A DNA stretch of 64,000 nucleotides, from positions 124,001 to 188,000 of the forward strand of contig NZ_JBAVHX010000010.1 of assembly GCF_049686335.1 (NCBI RefSeq). Direction: 5' to 3'. Of this stretch, positions 15,658-23,573 are shown in pieces (position 1 is the stretch's first letter; every line of letters begins with the position of its first letter). The notes beneath the pieces are model-generated. The model made no database searches and had not been told where the DNA came from. It worked only from the letters and a program-made list of their open reading frames with translations. Both the position numbers and the translations under genes were made by a program. Source of the stretch: Buttiauxella sp049686335 (GTDB taxonomy: Bacteria; Pseudomonadota; Gammaproteobacteria; Enterobacterales; Enterobacteriaceae).

Positions 15658-17922
15658 TTATTCTTTCCTGAAAGTTGCGCAAATTCGTTGTCTCATTTCA
15701 TCGGTTCCGAAAAGGCGCTCCCACGCGGCACGGTCAGCCTTCTTTAGCATCTCCGCATACTGGCCGAATGGGTCATTAACAACCTTGTTTGTATCAATGT
15801 TGTGCATTGTGTTCATGCCTTTCCATATTTTTTTAACTCTCAAAGCTGTGGTATCTGGTTGCGTCGCGATTAAGTCGCCACTAGCTGTGCCTCGATACCA
15901 ATTGCCATCGATAGACATTTTACTGCCAGCCATAAGATGCAGAGCTGTGCCACGGTTTATGGTTTCACCAGTTTGTTCCTTAGCGTTCTTAATGAGCAAG
16001 TTCACCGCCGTATCGTTAGTTACATCGGAGTAGGGTGATGAGTGCTGCCGTTTTGGCTTCTTCTCTGTTATTCGTTCAGCTAATTTTCGTCTGGCCGATC
16101 GGCTCAGAGGTTTGCTTAAGTCAATCTCTGGCGGGGAAGGGGGCGCTCCGAAAGTCTCCCCCGTACAGTTATTGACAGAACTCCGAGAGGGCGAAGGATC
16201 GCCCTGAAGGTCAACGTCCAAATCAAGGACGAGTTTCGGGACAATCTTCCACTGTATGAGGCGGGTTAAAATCGGGGTATCGCTGCCAACGGTAGTATCA
16301 AACACACCTTTTATACGCGTGCATTCCTCACCGTATTCATTGAGGGTTTCGGCTGGTTCATACCAGGTGCGCACCTGCAACTCATCACGGCGCACAAACG
16401 GGCCGCCTTGTGCATTGACGTATTCCGCCCACTGACCCGCATCAGCCGCATCATGTACCGCAGCAAACTCAATACTCAGCGCATGAGCGGTTTCGGTATC
16501 AGCCATTTTTCGCAGCTCACGATAAACCGTCACCGGCGCACCGCCCACAAACTGAAACTGACGGATACGCCAACGAGCCGCCCAGGCAGCAACCGCCGGA
16601 GCCGTTTCTTTTAACAGCTCACCGCTTTCGTCATCACGTTCGCCATCCAGCGCAAACCCATCAATATTTTTACTGATGTATTTCGCAACGTAACCGGTGG
16701 CACTTCCTTTTTCCGGGTCGATCGCTTCGGCATGAAAGCGAGCCTTACGGGCTTTATCACTCACCAGCTCTGCTGCATCTTCCTGATGTGCATATTTCAG
16801 CATCACGGAGCGCACGCGAGAAACATCCTCGGGGCGCATGAATATCAGCATATGCCAGTGTGGTGTGCCATCGTGATGAGGCTCTGCAACACGGATACCA
16901 AAAATACGCAATTCAGCGCGGTGCAGTTTGGCGCGAATACGCGACCAGACGGAGGTCAAATAGTTTTGTGTATCTGCGGGGCTGGCACCGTTCCACTTGC
17001 TGTTGCGGTAGCCTGCTTTCGTTGTGGCATGGTATTTCGACGGCGCGGTGAGGGTGTAAAACTCCCCCACATAACCCAGCTCGTTTGAGATCTTTTCAAA
17101 GCCGCTGATGCGGGTCATCAACTCACCACGACGAATGGGTGGATTCGCCACACTGCCATCGTATTTATCAATTAGGCTGATGCGGTTTCCATCATCATCT
17201 ATGAGATCCATTCCTTTGAGAAACTCACGGGTACGCCGTCTTTGTTCACGCCATTCCGCAACGCAGGATTTACTCGCATATGGGGTGTGTTTTTTGCTGA
17301 CATTACCCAGGGCAATTTGCAGATGTTCACGCCATTCAGAAGCGACACGCTCCCACAACGGCGGCTGACACCTGAAATGACGGGCAATCTGTGCAGCACG
17401 CATATAAATCGCATACAGCACTTTTAACCTGCCGACATCGCCCTCGATAGTCCCGATCTCGCCGTTAATGTAATTCGCAATATCAGCAGCCAGCAGCTCA
17501 ATATCGGCTTTGGACATATCCTGGAGGCGGTTATATCGCGCGGTCAGGTTAACCAGTTTTGAGGCAAGAAAACGGATGTCCGGCGCATCAAAACGACCGC
17601 CAAATAATTGCTGTGAAAGATGACTGTCGATGCCGGTGATTTGGTAAATACCGGCGACCAGCTCAAGCCGTGGCAATGCTCGCCTGACAAACGTCACGAG
17701 GTGAGCATTGGCTCGTTGAGCACCGTAGTTACGCTCTAAATAATCAACCCGACGATTAATATCAAAACGCACACATTCTGGCTGCTTCGCCAGTGCATCA
17801 CGCGCACGCAGCAACGCCGCAAACTCTCGATCACGGCGATGCTGTTCTTTGTAGGGCAGATAGGGGCTGGCAATCGCCTGCCGTGCCGCGTTCCAAGGCC
17901 AGGCGAAGTTAATGCGGTTCAT
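15658..17922 (-). CDS. A: Replication endonuclease gpA (rolling-circle, HUH)
   Basis: 754 residues, the size of P2/186 gpA. It has the HUH motif PHWHMLIF (His355, His357) and two candidate active-site tyrosines, Tyr411 and Tyr415, in YVAKYISKNID, as in the paired tyrosines of P2 A. It nicks the origin, which in P2 lies inside the gene, to start modified rolling-circle replication. The ATG overlaps the stop of the upstream zinc-finger gene (ATGA, 17919-17922), so the two are translationally coupled. No internal stop: the element keeps a full replication initiator. Confidence 0.93.
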   Translation of the reverse strand: MNRINFAWPWNAARQAIASPYLPYKEQHRRDREFAALLRARDALAKQPECVRFDINRRVDYLERNYGAQRANAHLVTFVRRALPRLELVAGIYQITGIDSHLSQQLFGGRFDAPDIRFLASKLVNLTARYNRLQDMSKADIELLAADIANYINGEIGTIEGDVGRLKVLYAIYMRAAQIARHFRCQPPLWERVASEWREHLQIALGNVSKKHTPYASKSCVAEWREQRRRTREFLKGMDLIDDDGNRISLIDKYDGSVANPPIRRGELMTRISGFEKISNELGYVGEFYTLTAPSKYHATTKAGYRNSKWNGASPADTQNYLTSVWSRIRAKLHRAELRIFGIRVAEPHHDGTPHWHMLIFMRPEDVSRVRSVMLKYAHQEDAAELVSDKARKARFHAEAIDPEKGSATGYVAKYISKNIDGFALDGERDDESGELLKETAPAVAAWAARWRIRQFQFVGGAPVTVYRELRKMADTETAHALSIEFAAVHDAADAGQWAEYVNAQGGPFVRRDELQVRTWYEPAETLNEYGEECTRIKGVFDTTVGSDTPILTRLIQWKIVPKLVLDLDVDLQGDPSPSRSSVNNCTGETFGAPPSPPEIDLSKPLSRSARRKLAERITEKKPKRQHSSPYSDVTNDTAVNLLIKNAKEQTGETINRGTALHLMAGSKMSIDGNWYRGTASGDLIATQPDTTALRVKKIWKGMNTMHNIDTNKVVNDPFGQYAEMLKKADRAAWERLFGTDEMRQRICATFRKE

Positions 17923-18146
17923 ATCGCATTCTTGTAGTGCTGGTTTTTCAGCTCTGCGATTTCCTGACAGGTAATACAGTGCGTGATACCTGGCACCACC
18001 GCACGCCGCGCTGCGGGAATAGCAGCGTCACATTCTTCGCAAAAGATAGCGCTGGCGGCACGCTGAGGCAGTGGTCGAGCCTGTTTAATATTGCGCGCCA
18101 GTTCCTCATCCACGCGCTGCTGTACTAAATCCATTGCGTCGGCCAT
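17919..18146 (-). CDS. TraR/DksA-type C4 zinc-finger protein
   Basis: 75 residues; the zinc finger is CEECDAAIPAARRAVVPGITHCITC, the TraR/DksA pattern. In P2-like phages a TraR-type protein is encoded just before gene A; related proteins bind the RNA polymerase secondary channel. Overlaps its neighbours on both sides by a few bases or less, consistent with one early operon. Confidence 0.85.
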   Translation of the reverse strand: MADAMDLVQQRVDEELARNIKQARPLPQRAASAIFCEECDAAIPAARRAVVPGITHCITCQEIAELKNQHYKNAI

Positions 18147-18373
18147 TAGTGCAGCTCCTGAGATTCGTTTTCATAGCGAAGTGCTTCGCGGCGCAGCAGT
18201 TCTGCAGCTTCTTTCCCGTCCATGCCCTCGCGGGTGATATGAATAGCTAGAGCCTCAAGACGCAATGAGACAGCCAGTGCGCGGTCTTTACGTTCTTCGT
18301 TTTTTGCTTTATTCAGCAAAGAAACCAGGGCGGTGTTGTCAGCTTCAAAATTGCGATTTTGGATGTTTCGCAT
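18146..18373 (-). CDS. DUF2732-type early phage protein
   Basis: 75 residues (MRNIQNRNFEADNTALVSLLNKAKNEERKDRALAVSLRLEALAIHI...), helical, of the P2/186 early block. AGGAAACAGAGAT precedes the ATG. Its stop overlaps the start of the zinc-finger gene. Family assignment is from memory of neighbouring P2-like genomes; function unknown. Confidence 0.7.
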   Translation of the reverse strand: MRNIQNRNFEADNTALVSLLNKAKNEERKDRALAVSLRLEALAIHITREGMDGKEAAELLRREALRYENESQELH

Positions 18374-18442
18374 ATCTCTGTTTCCTGTTTTTGGGCAAAA
18401 GAATGCCCGGCGGATTTACGCCTGATTTTTGGGATGGATTAA

Positions 18443-18826
18443 TTACTCAGCTAAATAGCAGTCGTGTTTTGAAAATCTCGCCGGGAGCAATGTCCCCCAA
18501 CGGGTAATTTCATTCATCGAACGGATAATCAGTAAACGGCGCGCTTGTTCGAAATATTCAAAGGGCTTACCGATTTCGTCAGGTTTGAATGAGGACGGCT
18601 CCAGGCGGTTAGCCAGTGTCAGCACAACAAATTTAAAGTTGTTGTCGAGCTTATTAAAATTACGCAGCGCCGTGTTGTTAGTGGCTTTTAATTGTTGGCG
18701 GAAACGCGCGAGACATTCGTCACCGGTCATTTTTAACGGGGCATCAATCCGCGCATGTATCAGATACACATTGTTAAACGCCGTTCGTTGAGCCTTTACG
18801 GATTCAGCCAGAGCTGCACTTTTCAT
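18443..18826 (-). CDS. DUF5347-type early phage protein
   Basis: 127 residues (MKSAALAESVKAQRTAFNNVYLIHARIDAPLKMTGDECLARFRQQL...). Typical early-region protein between fil and the DUF2732-like gene of 186-related phages. The start overlaps the fil stop by 4 bp. No catalytic motif seen. Confidence 0.7.
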   Translation of the reverse strand: MKSAALAESVKAQRTAFNNVYLIHARIDAPLKMTGDECLARFRQQLKATNNTALRNFNKLDNNFKFVVLTLANRLEPSSFKPDEIGKPFEYFEQARRLLIIRSMNEITRWGTLLPARFSKHDCYLAE

Positions 18827-19020
18827 TGAGTCCTCCAGCGCTTAATCAGCCTGGTAACGAGTGATGGCTTGCGAGTACTCAGCCCATTTAACAATGCAGA
18901 CTGGTCGCGGCTCGGGTGCCAGCGATGGTTGTTATCACCCATGATCCAGCCGTGTCCATAACTCATGGACGGGCTTTGGCGTTTCAGTAATGAAGCGAAT
19001 GACGGTTCCATATGCATCAC
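18823..19020 (-). CDS. fil: Phage filamentation protein Fil homologue
   Basis: 65 residues, MMHMEPSFASLLKRQSPSMSYGHGWIMGDNNHRWHPSRDQSALLNGLSTRKPSLV, matching the Fil family of phage 186, whose expression blocks host division. The third Met (MEPSF) is an alternative start. Lies immediately downstream of cII, as in 186. Confidence 0.8.
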   Translation of the reverse strand: MMHMEPSFASLLKRQSPSMSYGHGWIMGDNNHRWHPSRDQSALLNGLSTRKPSLVTRLIKRWRTQ

Positions 19021-19021
19021 C

Positions 19022-19531
19022 TCAAATCAGACCGAATGAAGCGCTTAAACCACTGACAGTATCAACCACGCTATTCATGGCAGGATTGGTCTGTAAGCGG
19101 GCGTGCATCGTCATTGCAGCAAGTGACAAATACCGAATACCCGAATTGACACTCTCAACCATCGAATGCTTGCGGCACGCTGTAAGCTTTTCATCAGATA
19201 CTGCACCCGCTGCAATCAGACCTACTTCAGCAGTTGCTTTAAGTGCGTATAACTGGAGTTTGTCATCGGCTAATTCGTTAACCGGAACGCATGGCAGGCA
19301 ATGCAATTGCGCCAGAAACCCATCAACTAACGATGGATCTTCGGTCACGTCAGTGAGGGCCATCAGCTCTGGAATATTCAACTGATGCGGCTGCTCTGGA
19401 TTGAGTTTGTTGCGAAGCACTTGAGGGCGCATACCGAGTTTTTCCGCCAGTTCAGCCAGGTTGTGCTTAGTAGCGAAATTGCGACAGGCATCTTCATAGT
19501 GGGGCTGTTTAGAAACTTGATAATCAAACAT
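19022..19531 (-). CDS. cII: CII-type regulator
   Basis: 169 residues starting MFDYQVSKQPHYEDACRNFATKHNLAELAEKLGMRPQVLRNKLNPEQPHQLNIPELMALTD, with the helix-turn-helix (AEKLGMRPQVLRNKL) of the 186 CII family (PF06892). CII activates the establishment promoter for lysogeny. AGGATGAGCAACC precedes the ATG. First gene of the leftward early block after the Cox-like gene. Confidence 0.88.
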   Translation of the reverse strand: MFDYQVSKQPHYEDACRNFATKHNLAELAEKLGMRPQVLRNKLNPEQPHQLNIPELMALTDVTEDPSLVDGFLAQLHCLPCVPVNELADDKLQLYALKATAEVGLIAAGAVSDEKLTACRKHSMVESVNSGIRYLSLAAMTMHARLQTNPAMNSVVDTVSGLSASFGLI

Positions 19532-19562
19532 GGTTGCTCATCCTTAAACTTGCATAATCAAG

Positions 19563-19963
19563 CTATCGTTTGATGTAGCGACAATTGACGGCGTGCTGGC
19601 GATTCTTTTCACGCCATGCAGCAACGTTAATCAATGCGTTACCATGTTTTTCCATCACGTCCTTACGTGATTTCCCGGTCTCTTTGCAGGTAATCGTTCT
19701 TGTGACTCTAGATGTTGGCGTTGGTGCGAGAAGCACTACGCCATTTGCAATCCACTTCTCCAATACAGAACTACTGATGCCATTGGCAGCACAGAAGTTT
19801 TCTTTCGACATGGTAGGGGAGTTTGCAAGCGCAGCAGCTTTTTCCAGAGCTGATCAAGAGCAGTATTGATAGCAGGAACTAACTGAGCTGCAATGCTTGC
19901 AATGAAGTCAGGGGAGGCAAGCATCTGAAATGTGAGCTGAGAGTTTGAATTTTCAGTATGCAT
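19563..19963 (-). pseudogene. Cox/Apl-like regulator with a -1 frameshift
   Basis: Frame 1 from ATG 19963 encodes MHTENSNSQLTFQMLASPDFIASIAAQLVPAINTALDQLWKK; homology then continues in the -1 frame as AAALANSPTMSKENFCAANGISSSVLEKWIANGVVLL...INVAAWREKNRQHAVNCRYIKR. The switch falls on GAAAAAG (minus strand, about 19838-19844). A one-base loss in the A-run explains it; ribosomal slippage at this A-run is the alternative. The second part alone (ATG 19811, 82 residues) carries the HTH that would bind DNA. Position opposite cI fits the excisionase/repressor gene. Confidence 0.7.
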
Positions 19964-20076
19964 AACGCAGTATCTCCGTATTAATGGTTGTGTTCTATGG
20001 TGTTACATGTGGTGTGCAACAACATTAGATACACAAATGTATTCATGTAAAATACTTTTTGTATTTGTGGTGACTG
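19964..20076. promoter_or_regulatory. Lysis-lysogeny switch region (cI / cox promoters)
   Basis: The 113-bp divergent gap contains related half-sites, ACACAAATGTATT and the inverted ACAAAAAGTATT, plus AT-rich -10-like sequences (AAAATACT). This is where CI operators and the two divergent promoters should lie; exact operators are inferred. Confidence 0.5.
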
Positions 20077-20919
20077 ATGTTCGAAAATAAATCAACTGCA
20101 CAAGAGATTATTGAGAGATTAAGCACATCTTATGGCGTGAAGTCACAGCGAGAGCTTGCAAAAGCTTTGGATATACCACCAAACAATGTCAGTGCATGGG
20201 CTCAACGTGGAAGCGTACCAGGAAACTCAATCATCAAATGTGCTCTCGATACAGGGGCAGATCTTAATTGGTTGGTAAATGGAGAACTTGCAAATGCAAA
20301 CTTGCAGGAGGGGGGACCAGTAAGTAAGGGTAAAGCTCTTTACGATGAGATCATGTCTAATGGAGGTAAGCCTGTATTACGCCGCATAATGGATGCTTAT
20401 GGCTTTAATCTGCAAAAGCAGCTTTGTGATCTATTAGAAATTTCATCGGGTACAGTAAGTACATGGGTTCGTCGAGATTATTTCCCTGGTGATGTTGTGG
20501 TTGCGTGTGCACTTGATACCGGCGTTTCGTTACAGTGGTTGGCCACAGGGAAAGGGTTACCACGCATCGATGCATTGCAAGAGAATTACTGCCCCTCAAT
20601 ACCAAGAAAAAATCTATCAGCAGGTGTTCTGCAAGATGCAGGGGTTTGGAAAATTGATTTAAATTTTTTCCCTCAGCCACTCATCGAACCAGTTTTTATT
20701 TATAGCAGCACAGCTTCATGGATAGTCGATAAAGGTGTGACGGAAATTAGCAATGGCGAGTGGTTATTGGGTATCGATGATAAATATGACATCTACGATA
20801 TAACACTTATCCCCGGGCGAAAACTCAGCATTACAAGTAAAACATCGAATTTTCTCTGTGGGGCAGATGAAATAAAAGTTGCAGGGCAGGTTGTTTTATC
20901 TCTACAGAGTAAAATTTAA
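20077..20919 (+). CDS. cI: CI-type repressor with tandem HTH domains
   Basis: 280 residues. Two copies of the Bac_CI_repr DNA-binding domain: residues about 8-70 (...QRELAKALDIPPNNVSAWAQRG...CALDTGADLNWLVNG) and about 87-160 (...QKQLCDLLEISSGTVSTWVRRD...CALDTGVSLQWLATG). A single C-terminal 186 CI-like oligomerisation domain follows (about 180-280). 186 CI itself has one HTH in about 190 residues, so this one looks like it arose by internal duplication. No RecA-type self-cleavage Ser-Lys pair is evident. Maintains lysogeny and is divergent from the Cox-like gene. Confidence 0.85.
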   Translation: MFENKSTAQEIIERLSTSYGVKSQRELAKALDIPPNNVSAWAQRGSVPGNSIIKCALDTGADLNWLVNGELANANLQEGGPVSKGKALYDEIMSNGGKPVLRRIMDAYGFNLQKQLCDLLEISSGTVSTWVRRDYFPGDVVVACALDTGVSLQWLATGKGLPRIDALQENYCPSIPRKNLSAGVLQDAGVWKIDLNFFPQPLIEPVFIYSSTASWIVDKGVTEISNGEWLLGIDDKYDIYDITLIPGRKLSITSKTSNFLCGADEIKVAGQVVLSLQSKI

Positions 20920-21025
20920 TTTGATAATGCTAATAATATTAATGTACATAATTTTATTTTCAAACATTGAAGTGTGGAATATTTTTACGGTTACATAAAA
21001 ATATTTCTCATGTGAGGATGACCTA

Positions 21026-22066
21026 ATGATGCATGAAGCTAAACAATTTGAAGTTTTAGTTAAAGGGATATTAGAGGCAACAGAATATTTTGATTCTGTT
21101 GAATGGTCTGAGCAATATGATTTTGTTTTAGGCAAGGGGCAAGAGCAGTATATTGTCGAAGTAAAATATTATAGAACCATGAGAGCGCAACCTCAGCTAA
21201 TTAATAAAGCACTTAACTCCTTGCGTAGAATAAAAGAGTTAAAACAAGATGAAATTGATGATGGAGTAAATGCTATTCTTATTGTTTCATCCTATTTGGA
21301 ACTGGAACTCAAACAAACTATTGAGGAAGATAATGACATTGTTGTTATAGATTTATTAGATCTCATCAACATGACTAGTCATTCCCCAGAGTCAAGAGAT
21401 AAACTAGTTAGGTTCTTGGAAATAACAGATGATATATTAATCAACCATAAAGGACGAGAGATTGATGATATCTTCTATAAAGAAAATATCTATCATCAAA
21501 CAGTTGAATGTCGGGATGAAGACTTAGTCGATAATTATTGTGAGCATTTGATATCAGAGCTTAAAAATTTGTCGCCGGGACCAAGTGGTTGGAGGGAATA
21601 CGAAAAATTAATGCTCATCATCTTGCAATATTTATTTGATGGTGACTTGAAAGGTTGGGTGAGTCAGTGTGAAAGTGAAAATAAATTAAATAGATATGAT
21701 TGTGTTTGTAGTGTGAAGAAAAATACTGAATTTTGGAGTTTTATAATTGAGCAGTTGAAGTCAAACTATATTCTTCTTGAATTTAAAAACTATAGCAATG
21801 AGATTGGACAGGGGGAGGTTCTTACTACTGAAAAGTATCTTTACGATAATGCATTTCGAAAGATTGCGTTAATTTTTTCCCGATTTGGTGCAGACCACTC
21901 TGCACTGGAAATGTGTAATGGCGCAATGCGGGAAAATGGTCGTTTAATTCTTGTTTTGGACGATAACGATATTATTGAAATGCTTCTTCGTGAAGATAGA
22001 GGAGACGACCCTTCAGATTATTTGTTCGATAAGGTGGATAAGTTTCTCATGAGGCTGTCGAGATAG
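21026..22066 (+). CDS. Protein with two PD-(D/E)XK-like nuclease motifs
   Basis: 346 residues, AT-rich. The N-terminal domain has Asp32 and Glu45-Val-Lys47 (YDFVLGKG...YIVEVKYY), like type IV/Mrr restriction nucleases. A second pattern in the C-terminal half is Asp225 and Glu252-Phe-Lys254 (RYDCVCSV...YILLEFKNYSNEIGQGE). No helicase or methylase motif. GAGG precedes the start (ATG-ATG; the second ATG at 21029 also works). Sole gene between cI and attR, a classical cargo position; phage-defence nuclease is the best guess. Substrate unknown. Confidence 0.65.
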   Translation: MMHEAKQFEVLVKGILEATEYFDSVEWSEQYDFVLGKGQEQYIVEVKYYRTMRAQPQLINKALNSLRRIKELKQDEIDDGVNAILIVSSYLELELKQTIEEDNDIVVIDLLDLINMTSHSPESRDKLVRFLEITDDILINHKGREIDDIFYKENIYHQTVECRDEDLVDNYCEHLISELKNLSPGPSGWREYEKLMLIILQYLFDGDLKGWVSQCESENKLNRYDCVCSVKKNTEFWSFIIEQLKSNYILLEFKNYSNEIGQGEVLTTEKYLYDNAFRKIALIFSRFGADHSALEMCNGAMRENGRLILVLDDNDIIEMLLREDRGDDPSDYLFDKVDKFLMRLSR

Positions 22067-22410
22067 AAAATAAAATAAGTAGACAGTTTATAGATATTGT
22101 AAGTGTAAGTGATTGATTTTAAAGGCCGTAATTAGTATTCGGTCTTTTTTTATCTATATCTTTTACAATGTTTTTTCAGGTTATTTGCAAAACGACCGAA
22201 ACTTTCACACGTTTCCCTGTCCGGTTTTTTTGCCCTGTTAAATCAATGTAAACACTTTTTCTCTCACATCCAAGTACTTTTCGGTCATTTTTTCCGGGCT
22301 ATGGAGGAAGATTTTGAACGTATACTTTCCAAAATGATATCGAATGCAGAGGCTTACGCTGTAATCCATCTCAAAATCCTGGCTGCTTCCTTATAACGAT
22401 CCCTCAATGC
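22067..22410. other. attR region and chromosomal junction, no supported gene
   Basis: Holds attR (22135-22153) and then AT-rich chromosomal sequence. A 32-codon ORF at 22301-22399 lacks a convincing ribosome site. By analogy with E. coli, the promoter of the SdsR antisense RNA SraC would lie to the right of attR. Confidence 0.5.
22135..22153 (+). repeat. attR core (19-bp direct repeat)
   Basis: Exact copy of the attL core, GTATTCGGTCTTTTTTTAT, downstream of the nuclease gene. The upstream sequence here (GGCCGTAATTA) does not rebuild the SdsR hairpin, so this copy is the phage-derived duplicate. Confidence 0.85.
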
Positions 22411-23301
22411 TCAGTTTTGATAGCGATGCATATCACTGAGAAGTTGATCGGACATTGGCAGTTGTACGTTATCTGCGGGAGAGGTGAGTGGCGACATAAA
22501 CCACTTTTTATACAGCTCCTCAAATCGCTTTGAGGCGAACATGGATTTAATATTGGTGTTGATGATCTCTTCCATTATATCTGCATTTTTGGCTACGACT
22601 AAACCATAGGATAGCGTATTACCGAAACCATCAGAACTGAGCTGGTAATCTTCTTTATCAGGCATCTCGGCCAATTTTCCGCGGATGATAACGTCATCTG
22701 TAATAAATGCAGAAATATGTCCATCAGCCAGTAAATCAAATCCCTCATTAAAATTACGAACTAACTTCACAGAAATGGAGTAATTATAAATTTCATTCAT
22801 TTTTGCTAATGCTAATGCGGCAGAGCCACCGCTGATTACTCCGACTGTATGGCCGCTTAGCAATTCTTCATTCATAATTTGCGCTGACTTTTTTGCCAGG
22901 TAATTCATTTTGGTATAAAACCACGGAATAGAAAAATTAACTATTTTATTACGTTGCGTTGAATTGGCAGCGACAGCACACAGAATATCAGCATGATTGT
23001 CGGATATGACTTGAAAGCGTGCGGCGGCTGGGATATTCATCCATTTAACGTTTAATTTAGTGTTGTAGCGTTGCTCTATGCTTTGCACGACATCAAGGCA
23101 GATATCTATAGCTAATCCTGAAGGTTTATTATTCAGTTGCCAGGAAATAGGCCGGGTATTGTCAACCCATGCGAGGGTGATGCTGTGAGTGCTGAGTATT
23201 TTATTCAATACGGGGTCTGCGAACGCTTTGCCACAAAATATCATCATGGTCGACAACAGAAAAACACCAGCCGATTTACAAATAGTTAAGTAATTAAACA
23301 A
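22411..23301 (-). CDS. Periplasmic amino-acid-type solute-binding protein
   Basis: About 296 residues from TTG 23301, which follows GAGG at a spacing of 8 and opens a normal signal peptide ending CGKAFA. The mature part is a type II solute-binding fold (SBP_bac_3): ITLAWVDNTRPISWQLNNKPSGLAIDICLDVVQSIE..., HADILCAVAANSTQRNKIVNFSIPWF, GHTVGVISGGSAALALAK. No permease or ATPase gene is adjacent, so it is an orphan binding protein or a sensor-like component. Substrate is probably an amino acid; not determinable here. Confidence 0.8.
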   Translation of the reverse strand: MFNYLTICKSAGVFLLSTMMIFCGKAFADPVLNKILSTHSITLAWVDNTRPISWQLNNKPSGLAIDICLDVVQSIEQRYNTKLNVKWMNIPAAARFQVISDNHADILCAVAANSTQRNKIVNFSIPWFYTKMNYLAKKSAQIMNEELLSGHTVGVISGGSAALALAKMNEIYNYSISVKLVRNFNEGFDLLADGHISAFITDDVIIRGKLAEMPDKEDYQLSSDGFGNTLSYGLVVAKNADIMEEIINTNIKSMFASKRFEELYKKWFMSPLTSPADNVQLPMSDQLLSDMHRYQN

Positions 23302-23573
23302 AAGATATTCCTCAAAAATTATACCGGCCAACAAAATGTTTTTATGGAAGTTAAAATGGCCTTCGGTATTGTAAGGGCTTTTATGCTGGGTTCCTACTTA
23401 TAGTGCTTCTGAATAATAGGTATTAATCGACATTTTAGATAATCGTAACGCGGGTCTCCTCGCGTCAAAACACAAAACATCACATTAATTAGCATCCTTA
23501 GTAACCAGTCTGTACAATCACGCCCGGCCTGAATGCGCCAAACGAATAACAATAAACCTGCAAAGACGAAACT

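Larger units (their letters stand above)
8234..22153. mobile_element. P2/186-family integrated element, no structural genes
   Basis: Bounded by identical 19-bp att cores. Order from attL: integrase, ogr, scars of D, U and FI, acyltransferase, tail-fibre assembly, fibre tip, membrane protein, cysteine peptidase, cos, orphan genes, endonuclease A, zinc-finger, DUF2732-like, DUF5347-like, Fil, CII, Cox-like, CI, nuclease, attR. Genes Q to I (portal, terminase, capsid, lysis, baseplate) and most of FI to D are absent. At 13.9 kb it is well under half a P2 genome. AT-rich cargo genes interrupt phage genes of near-host composition. Confidence 0.88.

Noticed and set aside
15785..17427. Several plus-strand ORFs of 60-118 codons inside gene A
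   Set aside because: All lie opposite the 754-codon endonuclease gene, whose motifs are clear; they are shadows.
22301..22399. 32-codon ORF (MEEDFERILSKM...) right of attR
   Set aside because: No convincing ribosome site or recognised homologue; too short to support alone.
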